A stretch of 64,000 nt of DNA from Butyricimonas muris (GCF_046365375.1 NZ_JBKEIT010000004.1:186001-250000); one strand, 5' to 3'; counted from the stretch's first letter, positions 1 to 9,057 are shown. The notes: a model not told the origin generated them from the letters alone. Program-made: numbers and translations.

Positions 1-1
1 G

Positions 2-1282
2 AGTGCTTACACGTGGAGTAGCAGTCACGAAACATCGATGCCGGATGGAGATAAAGCATTTGAAGCATTTTATAGTAGTGCTTATTATGCCAACGTGGTG
101 CTTGAAAATATAGATGAGGCAACCGGTATTAATACAGACGAGGAAAAAACAAAAGAGTTGCAGGGAAATTTGAAGGGGGAGGCTTATGTTTTGAGGGCTT
201 ATTCGTATTTCAATTTAGTTAATTTGTATGCTCCTGCATATAATCCGTCAACTTGTGCGACCGATCCGGGAATTCCTATTAACTTGACAACAGATGTGGA
301 TAGAAAGCCTTATTTGCGTAGCACGGTGGAAAAAGTATATGTACTTATAGAGGAAGACTTGAAAGAAGGTATTCGTTTAATGGAGGAAAATCCATATGAC
401 AGAGGTACGAAACTCCGTTTTAATGCTCTTTCTGCCAGAGCTTTGCTGGCTAGAGTTTACTTGTACATGCAGAAATGGGATTTGGCGATTGAACAAGCGA
501 ATCTCGTGTTAAAGGAGAATTCGAGTTTATTTGATTTGAATGTGGCATATCTGCAAAATCCGTCGATAAATGCCAGCGATGTTTTAAGTGCTTATTATAT
601 GTCAGATCAAATGGCTGGGAAAGATTATTTAGCCGTGGATAATTCGAATGTGTTGTTTGTAAGCGGAATTACCGAAAATATCATGGCTTTTGCGGCGCGT
701 AGTTACATGACTGCTTTTGCTGTTAATGAGGATTTGCATAATTTGTATGAGGATGGTGATATACGTCAAAATTATTTTATAAGACAAGTCCGGGAGTTTG
801 GTGACGATGGAATGGTGTACAAATATATTTTTGCCAAGAATCGATATATAGATTATCCTATTGGTAATTTTACGTTTGAAATAAACGGATCTACAGGGTA
901 TTCGCGTGTAATCCGGACTGAAGAAATGTATCTGATCTTGGCAGAGGCTTACGCTCATAAGAGTGGCGGACTCGGAAATGCAATTGCCGCTTTAAATACA
1001 TTGCGACAGGCAAAATACATTGCGGAAGATTATAATGAATTGCGGGAGGAAGATTATACACAGAACACTATTCTTGATAGAGTTTGGTTGGAAAGAAGGT
1101 TGGAACTCTGTTTCGAGGGACACCGTTGGTTCGATCTGCGGCGTACAACCCGTCCGGTCATGGAGCGTAGAGGTTATGGAACACAGCAAGCGTCATTGAT
1201 AGAAAATGATCCTCGTTATGTGTTGCAGATTCCTCAAAAAGAGCTGAATGTTAATCCTGAAATAGGTATTAATCCTAGATAA
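2..1282 (+). CDS. SusD/RagB-family nutrient-binding outer-membrane lipoprotein (5' truncated by window)
   Basis: The reading frame is open to the window edge, so the N-terminus, signal peptide and lipobox lie upstream; 427 codons are visible against about 500 for the family. SusD proteins sit on the outer face of the outer membrane and capture ligand for a SusC TonB-dependent channel. Visible hallmarks are the helical TPR-like region (FYSSAYYANVVLENID, LRAYSYFNLVNLYAPAY) and the conserved C-terminal ERRLELCFEGHRWFDLRR segment, followed by the usual YVLQIPQKELNVNPE end. A lipoprotein and a TlpA-like gene follow in the same direction, so the SusC partner is expected just upstream of the window. 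The ligand cannot be told from the sequence. Confidence 0.93.
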   Translation, partial: SAYTWSSSHETSMPDGDKAFEAFYSSAYYANVVLENIDEATGINTDEEKTKELQGNLKGEAYVLRAYSYFNLVNLYAPAYNPSTCATDPGIPINLTTDVDRKPYLRSTVEKVYVLIEEDLKEGIRLMEENPYDRGTKLRFNALSARALLARVYLYMQKWDLAIEQANLVLKENSSLFDLNVAYLQNPSINASDVLSAYYMSDQMAGKDYLAVDNSNVLFVSGITENIMAFAARSYMTAFAVNEDLHNLYEDGDIRQNYFIRQVREFGDDGMVYKYIFAKNRYIDYPIGNFTFEINGSTGYSRVIRTEEMYLILAEAYAHKSGGLGNAIAALNTLRQAKYIAEDYNELREEDYTQNTILDRVWLERRLELCFEGHRWFDLRRTTRPVMERRGYGTQQASLIENDPRYVLQIPQKELNVNPEIGINPR

Positions 1283-1293
1283 ATACTATAGAT

Positions 1294-2259
1294 ATGAAAA
1301 GTAAATATATATTGTTATTAGGAATGATCGTTTCATTCATTGCATGTCATGACGAAGATTCTTTGAAATCGGAATACGAGTATGACGGACCAATCCCGGC
1401 AATTGCTGACGGACCTTCCGAGGCGCAGAAACTGTGTTATAGTTTGTATCAGAAGTATGATTTGCATACTTATTATACTTTGGCCGGTGACGAAGCATTA
1501 CGAACTCCGGTGGGGTGGACTCAGACGGCTATGTTTGAGTATTATGCCGAATATTATAACCCGGATATTTATCCGATGCAGGCTGCGGACGAGATGACTT
1601 CGGAATCTTTTTTGAAGTTAATGATAAAGTTTCTCGATCTTTTGCCGGAGGATTTAGCAAAAAGTATTTCTAAACGCCATGTTTTGGTAAAGTGTAATCT
1701 TGTGCAAGACGACTATTATCTTCCTTGGCCATTGACTATTGCTTACACGGATGAAGCTCAACAGGGAATTATTTATTGGGGGGATATGACTGATGAAATC
1801 GGAGAGCAATTGGATTTGTGGAAATATAGTATAACTTCTGCTTATTTTGAAACGAGGACATCAACATATTTTCATAACTATTTGCCTGTGCCGAGTGAAT
1901 TTGCAAATGTAAGTGCCGGAAAATATTTATATGATTATACAACGGACGAGGAGCAATCAGAAGTATTTGATAATCTGTTCACGGAAGATGGTGATTTGAA
2001 TATGGATTTTCTCATGAGCAATGGTTTTGTGGATCCTTTTGGAATGATTAAATCCGGCTCCGATAAATATCAGTTTCTTGATATGACAACTTATGCGACG
2101 TGGATTGTTAATAATCCTTTAGAGGAAAGACAAAATGCATTGGATAATTATCCATTGGTTAAATTGAAATATGATTTAACGATAAAGTACTATAAAGAGA
2201 ATTTGAAGCTTGACTTGGAAACTTTTGGCAAATCCTGGTTAACGGTAACTATTGACTAG
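1294..2259 (+). CDS. SusD-associated lipoprotein resembling a putative zinc metallopeptidase, catalytic motif absent
   Basis: The 321-residue protein has a lipoprotein signal (SFIAC, lipid Cys18), so it is probably outer-membrane anchored. It starts 11 bases after the SusD stop and is clearly in the same operon. The layout (acidic N-terminal stretch, a YDLHTYY strand, a helix where related proteins carry HExxH, a later NGFVDPF segment and a C-terminal KYDLTIKYYKENLKLD helix) matches in outline the SusD-linked putative zinc-binding metallopeptidase lipoproteins of Bacteroidales. At the expected site the sequence reads SAYFETRTSTYFHNYLPVPSEF-like and has no HExxH. I infer a degenerate, probably non-proteolytic binding protein. 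The lipoprotein at 59113-60066 has the same layout and context. Confidence 0.7.
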   Translation: MKSKYILLLGMIVSFIACHDEDSLKSEYEYDGPIPAIADGPSEAQKLCYSLYQKYDLHTYYTLAGDEALRTPVGWTQTAMFEYYAEYYNPDIYPMQAADEMTSESFLKLMIKFLDLLPEDLAKSISKRHVLVKCNLVQDDYYLPWPLTIAYTDEAQQGIIYWGDMTDEIGEQLDLWKYSITSAYFETRTSTYFHNYLPVPSEFANVSAGKYLYDYTTDEEQSEVFDNLFTEDGDLNMDFLMSNGFVDPFGMIKSGSDKYQFLDMTTYATWIVNNPLEERQNALDNYPLVKLKYDLTIKYYKENLKLDLETFGKSWLTVTID

Positions 2260-2379
2260 ATGCAAGAGCGGGTTTTCCTATTTTTGATTTAAAACAAATA
2301 CGGTAATGTTGTTGCGAATGAGAAATAAGATACAGGAGATCAATATATTGATGGAATTTTTAAGTAATAAATTTGAAAA

Positions 2380-3585
2380 ATGAATGGAATGAAAATACTG
2401 TATGGGATTATTTGTTTAGGTTTGTTTGTTGCATGTCAACAAGAGGTTGGTTACCGAATTTCCGGTTCAGTACCGGGAACTCCTGACGGGATAAAGGCAT
2501 ATTTATATGATTGGGATACCCCGGTGGATTCTGCCGTGGTGAAAGATGGTAAATTTGTATTGAAAGGGAAAGTGGATGTTCCTGTGCGTTATCAGTTATG
2601 GATTGATCTGTCGCCTGAATTGAAAGAGGATTATGAGAAAGATTTACGTGGAACGGATATCTTCATAGATAATACGAATATTCGCTACGATAGCCCCTCT
2701 ATTGATTCTTTGCCTTCAAGATTGAGTTTCAAGAGGAAAGTGAAAGGAATGGTGACTATTACCGGTTCTCCTGCGCATGATTTGTATATGGGCTTCCAGA
2801 AAGAATTGGAGCCGTACGGGGTAAAGCATAATGAAGCATGGAATAAGTACTTGAAGGTTTACCATCTCCCGGCTCTCGACGGCGTGTTTAACACCCGCGA
2901 GGGAATCGCTTTGGTGCGGGAGATGCAGGATGCTCAAAAGGGAATGGAACAAATGCAGATGAATTTTGTGAAAACCCATTCTAATTCGCCCGTGGCGGTA
3001 GATGTCGCACAAAATATAGTATTTGGCGGGACTCTCTCGAAAGCGGATATGGATAATTTGTTGGCAATTATTGATGCTTCCTTGCATGAAACTCCGGCGT
3101 ACAAGCAATTGAAAGAGTTCGTTGAGACTCTCTATCCTACAGCTATTGGAGAGAAATACACGGATATTAACTTGTTGGACGAGAACGGCAAGGAGGTGAA
3201 GTTGTCCGATTACGTGAAGCCCGGGCAATACAATATGGTGGAGTTTTGGGCTTCTTGGTGCGGTCCCTGTCGGGGAGAAATACCTCACTTGCGCCACGTG
3301 TACGATGTCTATGGAAAGGGGAATGACGGGTTGAATATGATCAGTGTTTCGATTGATGAACGGGATAAAGATTGGAAAAAGGCTCTTCAAGAGGAAGGTA
3401 TGAAATGGATACAGTTGAATGATAATAAGGGATGGTCGGGTGACGTGGTAACAAAATATAAAGTGAATGGAGTCCCTTTCTGTTTGATCCTTGATAAAGA
3501 AGGAAAGATTATCGCTCGTGAAGTGCGAGGGTCAGAATTGGATATTGTATTGATCGACCATTTGGGAGATCGTTATGAAAAATAA
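2380..3585 (+). CDS. TlpA-like thioredoxin-fold lipoprotein with DUF4369-like N-terminal domain
   Basis: A 401-residue protein with a lipobox (LFVAC, Cys19; Cys16 if the ATG at 2389 is used). Residues about 25-125 look like the DUF4369 beta domain common in Bacteroidetes (GYRISGSVPGTPDGIKAYLYDWD). The C-terminal 140 residues are an AhpC/TSA-TlpA thioredoxin domain with an intact WCGPC redox motif (Cys294, Cys297) and the cis-Pro segment KVNGVPFCLIL. Such proteins are predicted periplasmic disulfide reductases. The gene sits 120 bases after the lipoprotein gene, and its ATG overlaps the stop of a possible 25-codon ORF. It probably belongs to the SusD operon; the terminator at 3610-3652 closes the unit. 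Confidence 0.88.
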   Translation: MNGMKILYGIICLGLFVACQQEVGYRISGSVPGTPDGIKAYLYDWDTPVDSAVVKDGKFVLKGKVDVPVRYQLWIDLSPELKEDYEKDLRGTDIFIDNTNIRYDSPSIDSLPSRLSFKRKVKGMVTITGSPAHDLYMGFQKELEPYGVKHNEAWNKYLKVYHLPALDGVFNTREGIALVREMQDAQKGMEQMQMNFVKTHSNSPVAVDVAQNIVFGGTLSKADMDNLLAIIDASLHETPAYKQLKEFVETLYPTAIGEKYTDINLLDENGKEVKLSDYVKPGQYNMVEFWASWCGPCRGEIPHLRHVYDVYGKGNDGLNMISVSIDERDKDWKKALQEEGMKWIQLNDNKGWSGDVVTKYKVNGVPFCLILDKEGKIIAREVRGSELDIVLIDHLGDRYEK

Positions 3586-3609
3586 TAGTTTCTCGTAAAC
3601 ATGCAGCGG

Positions 3610-3652
3610 AAAACCCTTCCCGGTTCTAAAAGAGAACATTGGGAAGGGTTTT
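3610..3652. terminator. Bidirectional intrinsic terminator
   Basis: The 12-base arms AAAACCCTTCCC and GGGAAGGGTTTT pair perfectly, and an inner GTTCT/AGAAC stem extends the hairpin. T-rich sequence (GTTTTTAT) follows on the plus strand and TTTTCCGC on the minus strand. It lies between the convergent TlpA-like gene and murF-alr and can serve both. Confidence 0.85.
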
Positions 3653-3656
3653 GTTT

Positions 3657-6089
3657 TTATTCCTTGTAATATACCCGTTTTACGCGGTGGGAAATACCCG
3701 TGAGAATTTCATAAGGGATGGTTCCCAGTTGTTCCGCCAATTCGGTGACGGGGATGTGTTTCCCGAATATTTCCACTTCATCACCGATGGTGGCATCCGT
3801 GTCGGTGACGTCGATCATGCAGGTATCCATACAGATATTCCCGATGATGGGTACCCGTTTTCCTTTCACGAAGACGTGTCCGACACGATTGCTCAAGTGG
3901 CGGTTCAGACCGTCGGCGTATCCCACGGTAATGACCGCGATACGGGAGGGACGGGTGGTAAAGCTTTTACGACCGTACCCGATGGATTGTCCTTCCGGTA
4001 CTTCCCGGATAGAGGAGATGTATGTCTTGAAACTGCTCACGGGTTGGAGGGGGGCATTGGTGGCACTGATCCCGTGTAGTCCGATGCCGAGGCGCACCAT
4101 GTCAAAATGGTATTGCGGAAAACGTTCGATACCTGCGGAGTTCAAGATATGACGCCATATCTTGTAATCGAATCGGGCTTGTATATGTTCCGTCATACGC
4201 TCGAATAACTGGATTTGACCGAGCGTGAATTTGTCGTGTATCGTTTCGTCACTTCCGGCGAGGTGCGAGAAGATCGACCGGATATAGACGGAGCGTTCCG
4301 AGCGGAAGAAGTCCAACAACCGGGGTAAATCTCTCTCGTCAAAACCGGAGCGGTTCATGCCCGTGTTCAGTTTGATATGCACGGGAAAACGTTTGATGCC
4401 GTGTTTTGCCAGTGAACGGTTGAAGTCTTCAAGAATATCCAAGGCATATATTTCCGGTTCGAGGTTGAACATGATCATATTGTCGAACGCCTCCCGTTCG
4501 GGATTCATCACGGCGATAGGAATGGTGATTCCCGCGGCACGTAATTCAATGCCCTCGTCCGCGAATGCCACCATGAGATAATCCACCCGATGGTATTGCA
4601 ATAGAGAGGCAATTTCCCGGGAGCCGCTTCCGTACGAGAACGCTTTCACCATGACGGCGATGTGCGCGTCGGTCAGGGAACGGAAATGATTCAGGTTATG
4701 AACCATGGCGTCCAGATCGACTTCCAGTATCGTACCGTGGGATTGTTTTTGCAGGAATCCGGCGATAAACTCGAATTGGAATACCCGTGCCCCCTTAATC
4801 AGAATGACCTGTTCTTTGAAATTCTCCCGTTCTTCTTGGCGCAGGAAATGTTCCGTGTCCTCGTAAAAGCGGGAATTGGGGGCGAAGTCATGGCGGTGGT
4901 CACTTAAATGTTTCCCGATACCGATAAATAGTGAAACATTGGCTTGTCGTAGCGTTTCGGCAATGGAAGGATATAAATCGTCGGCTTCTTTGCCGGAATC
5001 CATGAAATCGGAAAGGATGACTACCCGTTCTTTCGAGGTGTCTTGTGTAGCCAGAATGTTTAAGGCTAACTGAAACGAGGAAGGATCCGAGTTATAGTAG
5101 TCATTCACGAGCGTACAATTGTTGATGCCTTCCTTGATTTCAAGGCGCATGGCTATTGCCGAAAGTTGAGCTACCCGGGAAACGATGATTTCGGGGGCGT
5201 ATTTTTTCAGCAGTAAAACGCAGACTGCGTTCATGCAGTTCTCGAATGACGCGATGTCGGCGAACGGGATGTCGAGAATGAACGACTGTTGCCCGTGTGT
5301 AACTTTTACTTCCCGGTGGTCGAGAGCAATATTCATGGTCTGCACCTGTACGTCAGCTTCAATTTCTTCGCTCCACGTGAAGAATGAAGTGGTGGTGGGT
5401 ACTTGTGTGCGGATGAATTGCATGACATTTCCCGCTTGTCCGATCACCCACCGGCACGTGGTGAACAGGCGGGCTTTTTCTGCCAGTTTCTCTTCCCGGG
5501 AAGAGAAATTCTCGTCGTGGGCATCACCCAGATGCGTGAATATCCCGATATCCGGACGAATCATATGTTGGAGTCGTTGCATTTCTCCCTTTTGGGATAT
5601 ACCTGCCTCGATAATGGCGATGTCTGCTTTCGTGTCGATTCCCAGCAAAGAGAGCGGCACGCCGACTTGCGAGTTGTAACTCCGGGGACTGCGATACACG
5701 GCGTGGTCGTTAGCCAATAATTGATATAACCACTCTTTCACGACAGTTTTGCCGTTACTTCCCGTGATACCGATCACTTCCGCCCGTGATTGTTGGCGAT
5801 GAAAGGCAGCCAGTTGTTGTAGGGCAGTCAGGACATCTTTAACTAGGATGAAATTCGCTTCCGGAAGATGGTCGAATTCTGCCCGGTATTCACTGATAAC
5901 GAAAGCCCTTATTCCATCAGAGTAAAGCGTTTGTATGTAATCGTGACCGTTGTGGTTATTCCCTTTTAGTGCAAAGAACAGCGTATGCTCCGGGGTGATG
6001 ATAGAACGGCTGTCAATGCTGTATTCCGTGATTTCGACCGGAATACCTTGTCGTAATTCTCCTTCTATGATGTCGGCAATCTCTTTCAT
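3657..6089 (-). CDS. murF-alr: Bifunctional UDP-MurNAc-tripeptide:D-Ala-D-Ala ligase / alanine racemase
   Basis: An 810-residue fusion found across Bacteroidetes. Residues about 1-450 are a MurF ligase with the ATP-binding GITGSNGKT loop; it adds D-Ala-D-Ala to the cytoplasmic peptidoglycan precursor. Residues about 455-810 are a fold-III PLP alanine racemase; the PLP lysine lies in VMVKAFSYGSG and the C-terminal part has the conserved GNICMD strand. One chain therefore makes D-alanine and uses D-Ala-D-Ala. I chose the ATG at 6089 because the nine earlier codons read through an intergenic TTTTCAA repeat and start nearly on the promoter. A TAGCTTTG promoter element lies at 6114-6121. Confidence 0.95.
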   Translation of the reverse strand: MKEIADIIEGELRQGIPVEITEYSIDSRSIITPEHTLFFALKGNNHNGHDYIQTLYSDGIRAFVISEYRAEFDHLPEANFILVKDVLTALQQLAAFHRQQSRAEVIGITGSNGKTVVKEWLYQLLANDHAVYRSPRSYNSQVGVPLSLLGIDTKADIAIIEAGISQKGEMQRLQHMIRPDIGIFTHLGDAHDENFSSREEKLAEKARLFTTCRWVIGQAGNVMQFIRTQVPTTTSFFTWSEEIEADVQVQTMNIALDHREVKVTHGQQSFILDIPFADIASFENCMNAVCVLLLKKYAPEIIVSRVAQLSAIAMRLEIKEGINNCTLVNDYYNSDPSSFQLALNILATQDTSKERVVILSDFMDSGKEADDLYPSIAETLRQANVSLFIGIGKHLSDHRHDFAPNSRFYEDTEHFLRQEERENFKEQVILIKGARVFQFEFIAGFLQKQSHGTILEVDLDAMVHNLNHFRSLTDAHIAVMVKAFSYGSGSREIASLLQYHRVDYLMVAFADEGIELRAAGITIPIAVMNPEREAFDNMIMFNLEPEIYALDILEDFNRSLAKHGIKRFPVHIKLNTGMNRSGFDERDLPRLLDFFRSERSVYIRSIFSHLAGSDETIHDKFTLGQIQLFERMTEHIQARFDYKIWRHILNSAGIERFPQYHFDMVRLGIGLHGISATNAPLQPVSSFKTYISSIREVPEGQSIGYGRKSFTTRPSRIAVITVGYADGLNRHLSNRVGHVFVKGKRVPIIGNICMDTCMIDVTDTDATIGDEVEIFGKHIPVTELAEQLGTIPYEILTGISHRVKRVYYKE

Positions 6090-6113
6090 AATTGAAAATT
6101 GAAAATACACCAA

Positions 6114-6121
6114 CAAAGCTA
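6114..6121 (-). promoter_or_regulatory. Bacteroidetes -7 element (TAGCTTTG) for murF-alr
   Basis: On the minus strand this reads TAGCTTTG, matching the TAnnTTTG consensus, about 25 bases upstream of the chosen murF-alr start. Confidence 0.55.
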
Positions 6122-6198
6122 CGGATTTTAGGTTTTAGATTTTAGATTTTAGAGGGGAAAATTTCTAGCGTTCGTGTAGGTGCATGAATGGGCTTCAA

Positions 6199-7668
6199 TT
6201 AGAGTAATGGGGCGAAAAGACGGGCGAGGGATTCGCGGATTTTATCTCTTTTTGGACGGAATTTCCATTGATGGAGGCTGACTTCGTGGCTTTCTTTCAA
6301 GTCGTTGAGGAAGTCGGAGCCGAGTTGGCGACTGACGTTACGGTCGTAGAGGATGAGGTTGACCTCGAAGTTTTGCTCGAAGCTGCGGATGTCCATGTTG
6401 GCGGTACCGACGGAGGACACGAGCCCGTCCATGACGATTACTTTGCTATGGTTGAATCCTTTGCGATACTGGAATACCCGGACGCCGGCTTCCAGCAGTT
6501 CTTCGATATAGGAACGGGTGCACCAGTAGGTCAGCAGGGAATCCGATTTGTACGGTATCATGATACGGACATCGACTCCGCTCATGGCGGCGGTTTTCAG
6601 CGAGTTGATGGTGGTTTCCCCCGGCATGAAATAAGGCGTGGAGATGAAAACGTATTTTTTCGCCATGTTGATAAGCGTGAAATAAGCCTGTTGGATGGAA
6701 GTCCAGTCGCTGTCGGGTCCGGAAGCCACGGTTTGAATCACCACGTTGCCGTCCGCCTTTTTGTTCGGGAGGTATTCCGCCTTGTTCAGTAGAAGTTCCT
6801 GCCGCACGAAATACCAGTCGAAAAGGAACACGACTTGAAGCGAGGTAACGGCTTCTCCTTTGACTTTCAGATGGGTGTCGCGCCAGATTCCTATGCCGGG
6901 TAACCCGTACAGGTAACGGTCCGCGAAGTTCAGACCGCCGATGAATCCGGTGTCACCGTCAATGACGATGATCTTGCGGTGATTGCGGTAGTTTGCCTTG
7001 TTGGTGAACAAGGGAAAACGCACGGGAAGGAACGGGTAAACCTGTATGCCTGCTTCCCGCATTTCACGGATATAGCTTTTGGGTAATTGCCATGAACCTA
7101 CGTCGTCGAAAATCACTCTGACCTCAACGCCTTCTTTCGCTTTTTGGATTAAGAGGCTCTTCAATTTGTCGCCGAGTTCTCCTTTCTCGATGATATAATA
7201 TTCAAGATGGATGTATTTTTTAGCTTTGGCTATGGCTTTGAAAATAGAACCGAAAGTTTCTTCCCCGTTGTTCAGAATCTCTGCCGTGTTGTTGCGGGAG
7301 AGAAGTGCTTTGCTGTTATTGAGGAGCAAGGTCATCAAGGGCTTCACGGCTTCCATGTCGGCTTTCTTTAGTAGTTCGGCTTTCTGGATGCGTTGTTTTT
7401 GGTCTTCGCTCATGTACTGCAACCACTTGAAGTCACCTAATCCTTTCATGGAGAACATCTTGACCTTGCGATAGTTCATGCCGAAATAGATATAGAACAA
7501 TAACCCGAAACCGGGTGCGAGCACGAGCACGAGTATCCACGCCAGAGTACGTACCGGATTTCTGTTTTCCAGTATAATCGTGTAAATGATAGCCAAAATA
7601 GCCAATATATATAACACGACACCCACGTCTGCCACTATGTTTACCCAGTTCGCCAAATTAATTTTCAA
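6199..7668 (-). CDS. cls: Cardiolipin synthase (phospholipase D family)
   Basis: A 489-residue protein with two N-terminal transmembrane helices (VGVVLYILAILAIIYTIIL and TLAWILVLVLAPGFGLLFYIYFG type) and two PLD catalytic HKD motifs: NHRKIIVIDGDTGFIGG in the middle and NHSKVIVMDG near the C-terminus. It condenses phosphatidylglycerol-type lipids to cardiolipin in the inner membrane. Length and domain order are those of standard bacterial ClsA proteins. The gene is divergent from prmC across a run of TTTTCAA repeats. Confidence 0.94.
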   Translation of the reverse strand: MKINLANWVNIVADVGVVLYILAILAIIYTIILENRNPVRTLAWILVLVLAPGFGLLFYIYFGMNYRKVKMFSMKGLGDFKWLQYMSEDQKQRIQKAELLKKADMEAVKPLMTLLLNNSKALLSRNNTAEILNNGEETFGSIFKAIAKAKKYIHLEYYIIEKGELGDKLKSLLIQKAKEGVEVRVIFDDVGSWQLPKSYIREMREAGIQVYPFLPVRFPLFTNKANYRNHRKIIVIDGDTGFIGGLNFADRYLYGLPGIGIWRDTHLKVKGEAVTSLQVVFLFDWYFVRQELLLNKAEYLPNKKADGNVVIQTVASGPDSDWTSIQQAYFTLINMAKKYVFISTPYFMPGETTINSLKTAAMSGVDVRIMIPYKSDSLLTYWCTRSYIEELLEAGVRVFQYRKGFNHSKVIVMDGLVSSVGTANMDIRSFEQNFEVNLILYDRNVSRQLGSDFLNDLKESHEVSLHQWKFRPKRDKIRESLARLFAPLL

Positions 7669-7692
7669 TTTTCAATTTTCAATTTTCAATTA
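7657..7692. repeat. Intergenic TTTTCAAT micro-repeat (about four units)
   Basis: Four consecutive copies of an eight-base unit (ATTTTCAA) occupy the gap between cls and prmC. The same unit recurs in gaps near 6090-6107, 18072-18104, 18901-18929, 35668-35690 and 44321-44353 and is not seen inside genes. Confidence 0.8.
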
Positions 7693-7697
7693 AACCG

Positions 7698-7705
7698 TAT
7701 CTTTG
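7698..7705 (+). promoter_or_regulatory. -7 promoter element TATCTTTG directly before prmC
   Basis: TATCTTTG matches TAnnTTTG and ends five bases before the prmC ATG at 7710. Transcription would begin at or within a few bases of the start codon, so the message would be leaderless or nearly so. Confidence 0.6.
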
Positions 7706-7709
7706 TTTT

Positions 7710-8564
7710 ATGAATACGATGTTTAATTTACAGCAATACGCATTACAGGAACTAAAAGATACCTACAATGAGCATGAAATAAAATATTTGTGTTCACATC
7801 TTTTTTGTAAGATGTTGCATTGTACAAATATAGAAATACATCTTAATAAATACGAATTATTGGAGAAAAGGTTTGTTGATAATTTTGTGGCGATGGTGGC
7901 GGAATTGAAGACAAACAAACCGGTTCAGTACGTGTTGGGAGAAACAGAGTTTTTGGGTGTTGATATTCAGTTGAATAACGAAACGTTGATTCCGCGTCCC
8001 GAGACGGAGGAGTTGGTGATGTGGGTTGCTGGAAGTGGTTTACGCGCGGGAGCCAAGGTACTCGACGTGGGAACCGGAAGCGGATGTATTATTATAACCT
8101 TGGGTAAAATGATACAGGGATTGGAGTTGCATGGTGCGGATATTTCCGCGGAGGCAATCCGTCAGGCGAGAGAGAATGCCCGGATAAACGGGGTAGAGGT
8201 GCATTTCTATGAAAGGGATATTTTGCGGCATGAAACGTGGGATTGGCCGGATTTTGACGTCATCGTGAGTAATCCTCCTTACGTACGAATTTCGGAGAAA
8301 GCTTTGATGCATGAGCGGGTGTTGGGGTATGAGCCGCATCGGGCGCTTTTCGTGGCGGATGAAGACCCGTTGGTATTTTATCGGGTAATAGCGGAATTCG
8401 GGCGTTCGCATTTGAAATCCGGAGGACTCCTGTTTTTCGAGATCAATGAGGCTTTCGGGAAAGAGATGCTCGATTTACTTTCGGGTATGGGATACCGGGA
8501 AGTGGAGTTACGGAAAGATATTCATGACAGGGACAGGATGATAAAAGCGAAATGGACGAAGTGA
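7710..8564 (+). CDS. prmC: Peptide chain release factor N5-glutamine methyltransferase
   Basis: A 284-residue SAM-dependent methyltransferase that methylates the GGQ glutamine of release factors. It has an N-terminal helical substrate-binding domain, then LDVGTGSGCI (SAM motif I) and the diagnostic NPPY motif in IVSNPPYVR. Length fits the family (about 280). It is followed after 31 bases by recX and likely shares its transcript. The start is well placed just after a strong promoter motif. Confidence 0.95.
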   Translation: MNTMFNLQQYALQELKDTYNEHEIKYLCSHLFCKMLHCTNIEIHLNKYELLEKRFVDNFVAMVAELKTNKPVQYVLGETEFLGVDIQLNNETLIPRPETEELVMWVAGSGLRAGAKVLDVGTGSGCIIITLGKMIQGLELHGADISAEAIRQARENARINGVEVHFYERDILRHETWDWPDFDVIVSNPPYVRISEKALMHERVLGYEPHRALFVADEDPLVFYRVIAEFGRSHLKSGGLLFFEINEAFGKEMLDLLSGMGYREVELRKDIHDRDRMIKAKWTK

Positions 8565-8595
8565 TTCAATGATTTACGATTTTAAATTTGATTAA

Positions 8596-9057
8596 GTGGA
8601 CGCGAAGAAGGCTTTAAATATAGTGGCGGGGCAATGCAGTAAGAAAGAATATTGCAGTGCTGACGTGTTGGCTAAATTGCGGCGTTGGGAGTTGCCGGAG
8701 AAAGATATCGCGGAGATTATGGCATTTCTGGTGAAGAATAGATTTTTGGATGATACCCGTTTTGCCGAGGCCTATGCCCGGGATAAGTTCCGTTTTAATC
8801 GCTGGGGAAAACTGAAGATCGCGCAAATGCTGCGCCGGAAACAAGTTGCAGATAGTGTTATTGGGCAAGCGCTTGCCGCGTTACCGGAGGAAGATACGGA
8901 TGCCACCTGTATGGAGTTATTGCGTCAGAAGAACAAGAGTATAAAGGACGAGGAGCCTTATAAGCGAAAAGCTAAACTCATTCGTTTTGCCCTGAGCCGG
9001 GGCTTCGAGTACGAAACGGTTAACCGGTGTTTATCCCATCTCGCTCACTTTCTCTAG
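8596..9057 (+). CDS. recX: RecX family regulator of RecA
   Basis: A 153-residue basic, all-helical protein with three RecX-type tandem three-helix repeats; conserved features include the FLDDTRFAEAYARDKFRFNRWGK segment and the repeated hydrophobic pattern. RecX binds RecA filaments and modulates strand-exchange activity. The start is GTG; no in-frame ATG fits better. Its 3' end overlaps the convergent Crp/Fnr-type gene by 27 bases, so the two mRNAs are complementary at their tails. Confidence 0.88.
   Translation: MDAKKALNIVAGQCSKKEYCSADVLAKLRRWELPEKDIAEIMAFLVKNRFLDDTRFAEAYARDKFRFNRWGKLKIAQMLRRKQVADSVIGQALAALPEEDTDATCMELLRQKNKSIKDEEPYKRKAKLIRFALSRGFEYETVNRCLSHLAHFL

Noticed and set aside
2716..3390. 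224-codon minus-strand ORF inside the TlpA-like gene
   Set aside because: Antisense to an intact thioredoxin-domain gene with the WCGPC motif. No promoter and no domain-like sequence.
3639..4152. Overlapping plus-strand ORFs antisense to murF-alr
   Set aside because: They lie opposite the conserved racemase domain and show no coherent protein features; the strand bias follows the real gene.
7657..7692. Tandem repeat run considered as a CRISPR array
   Set aside because: Units are eight bases with no spacers and no cas genes anywhere in the window.
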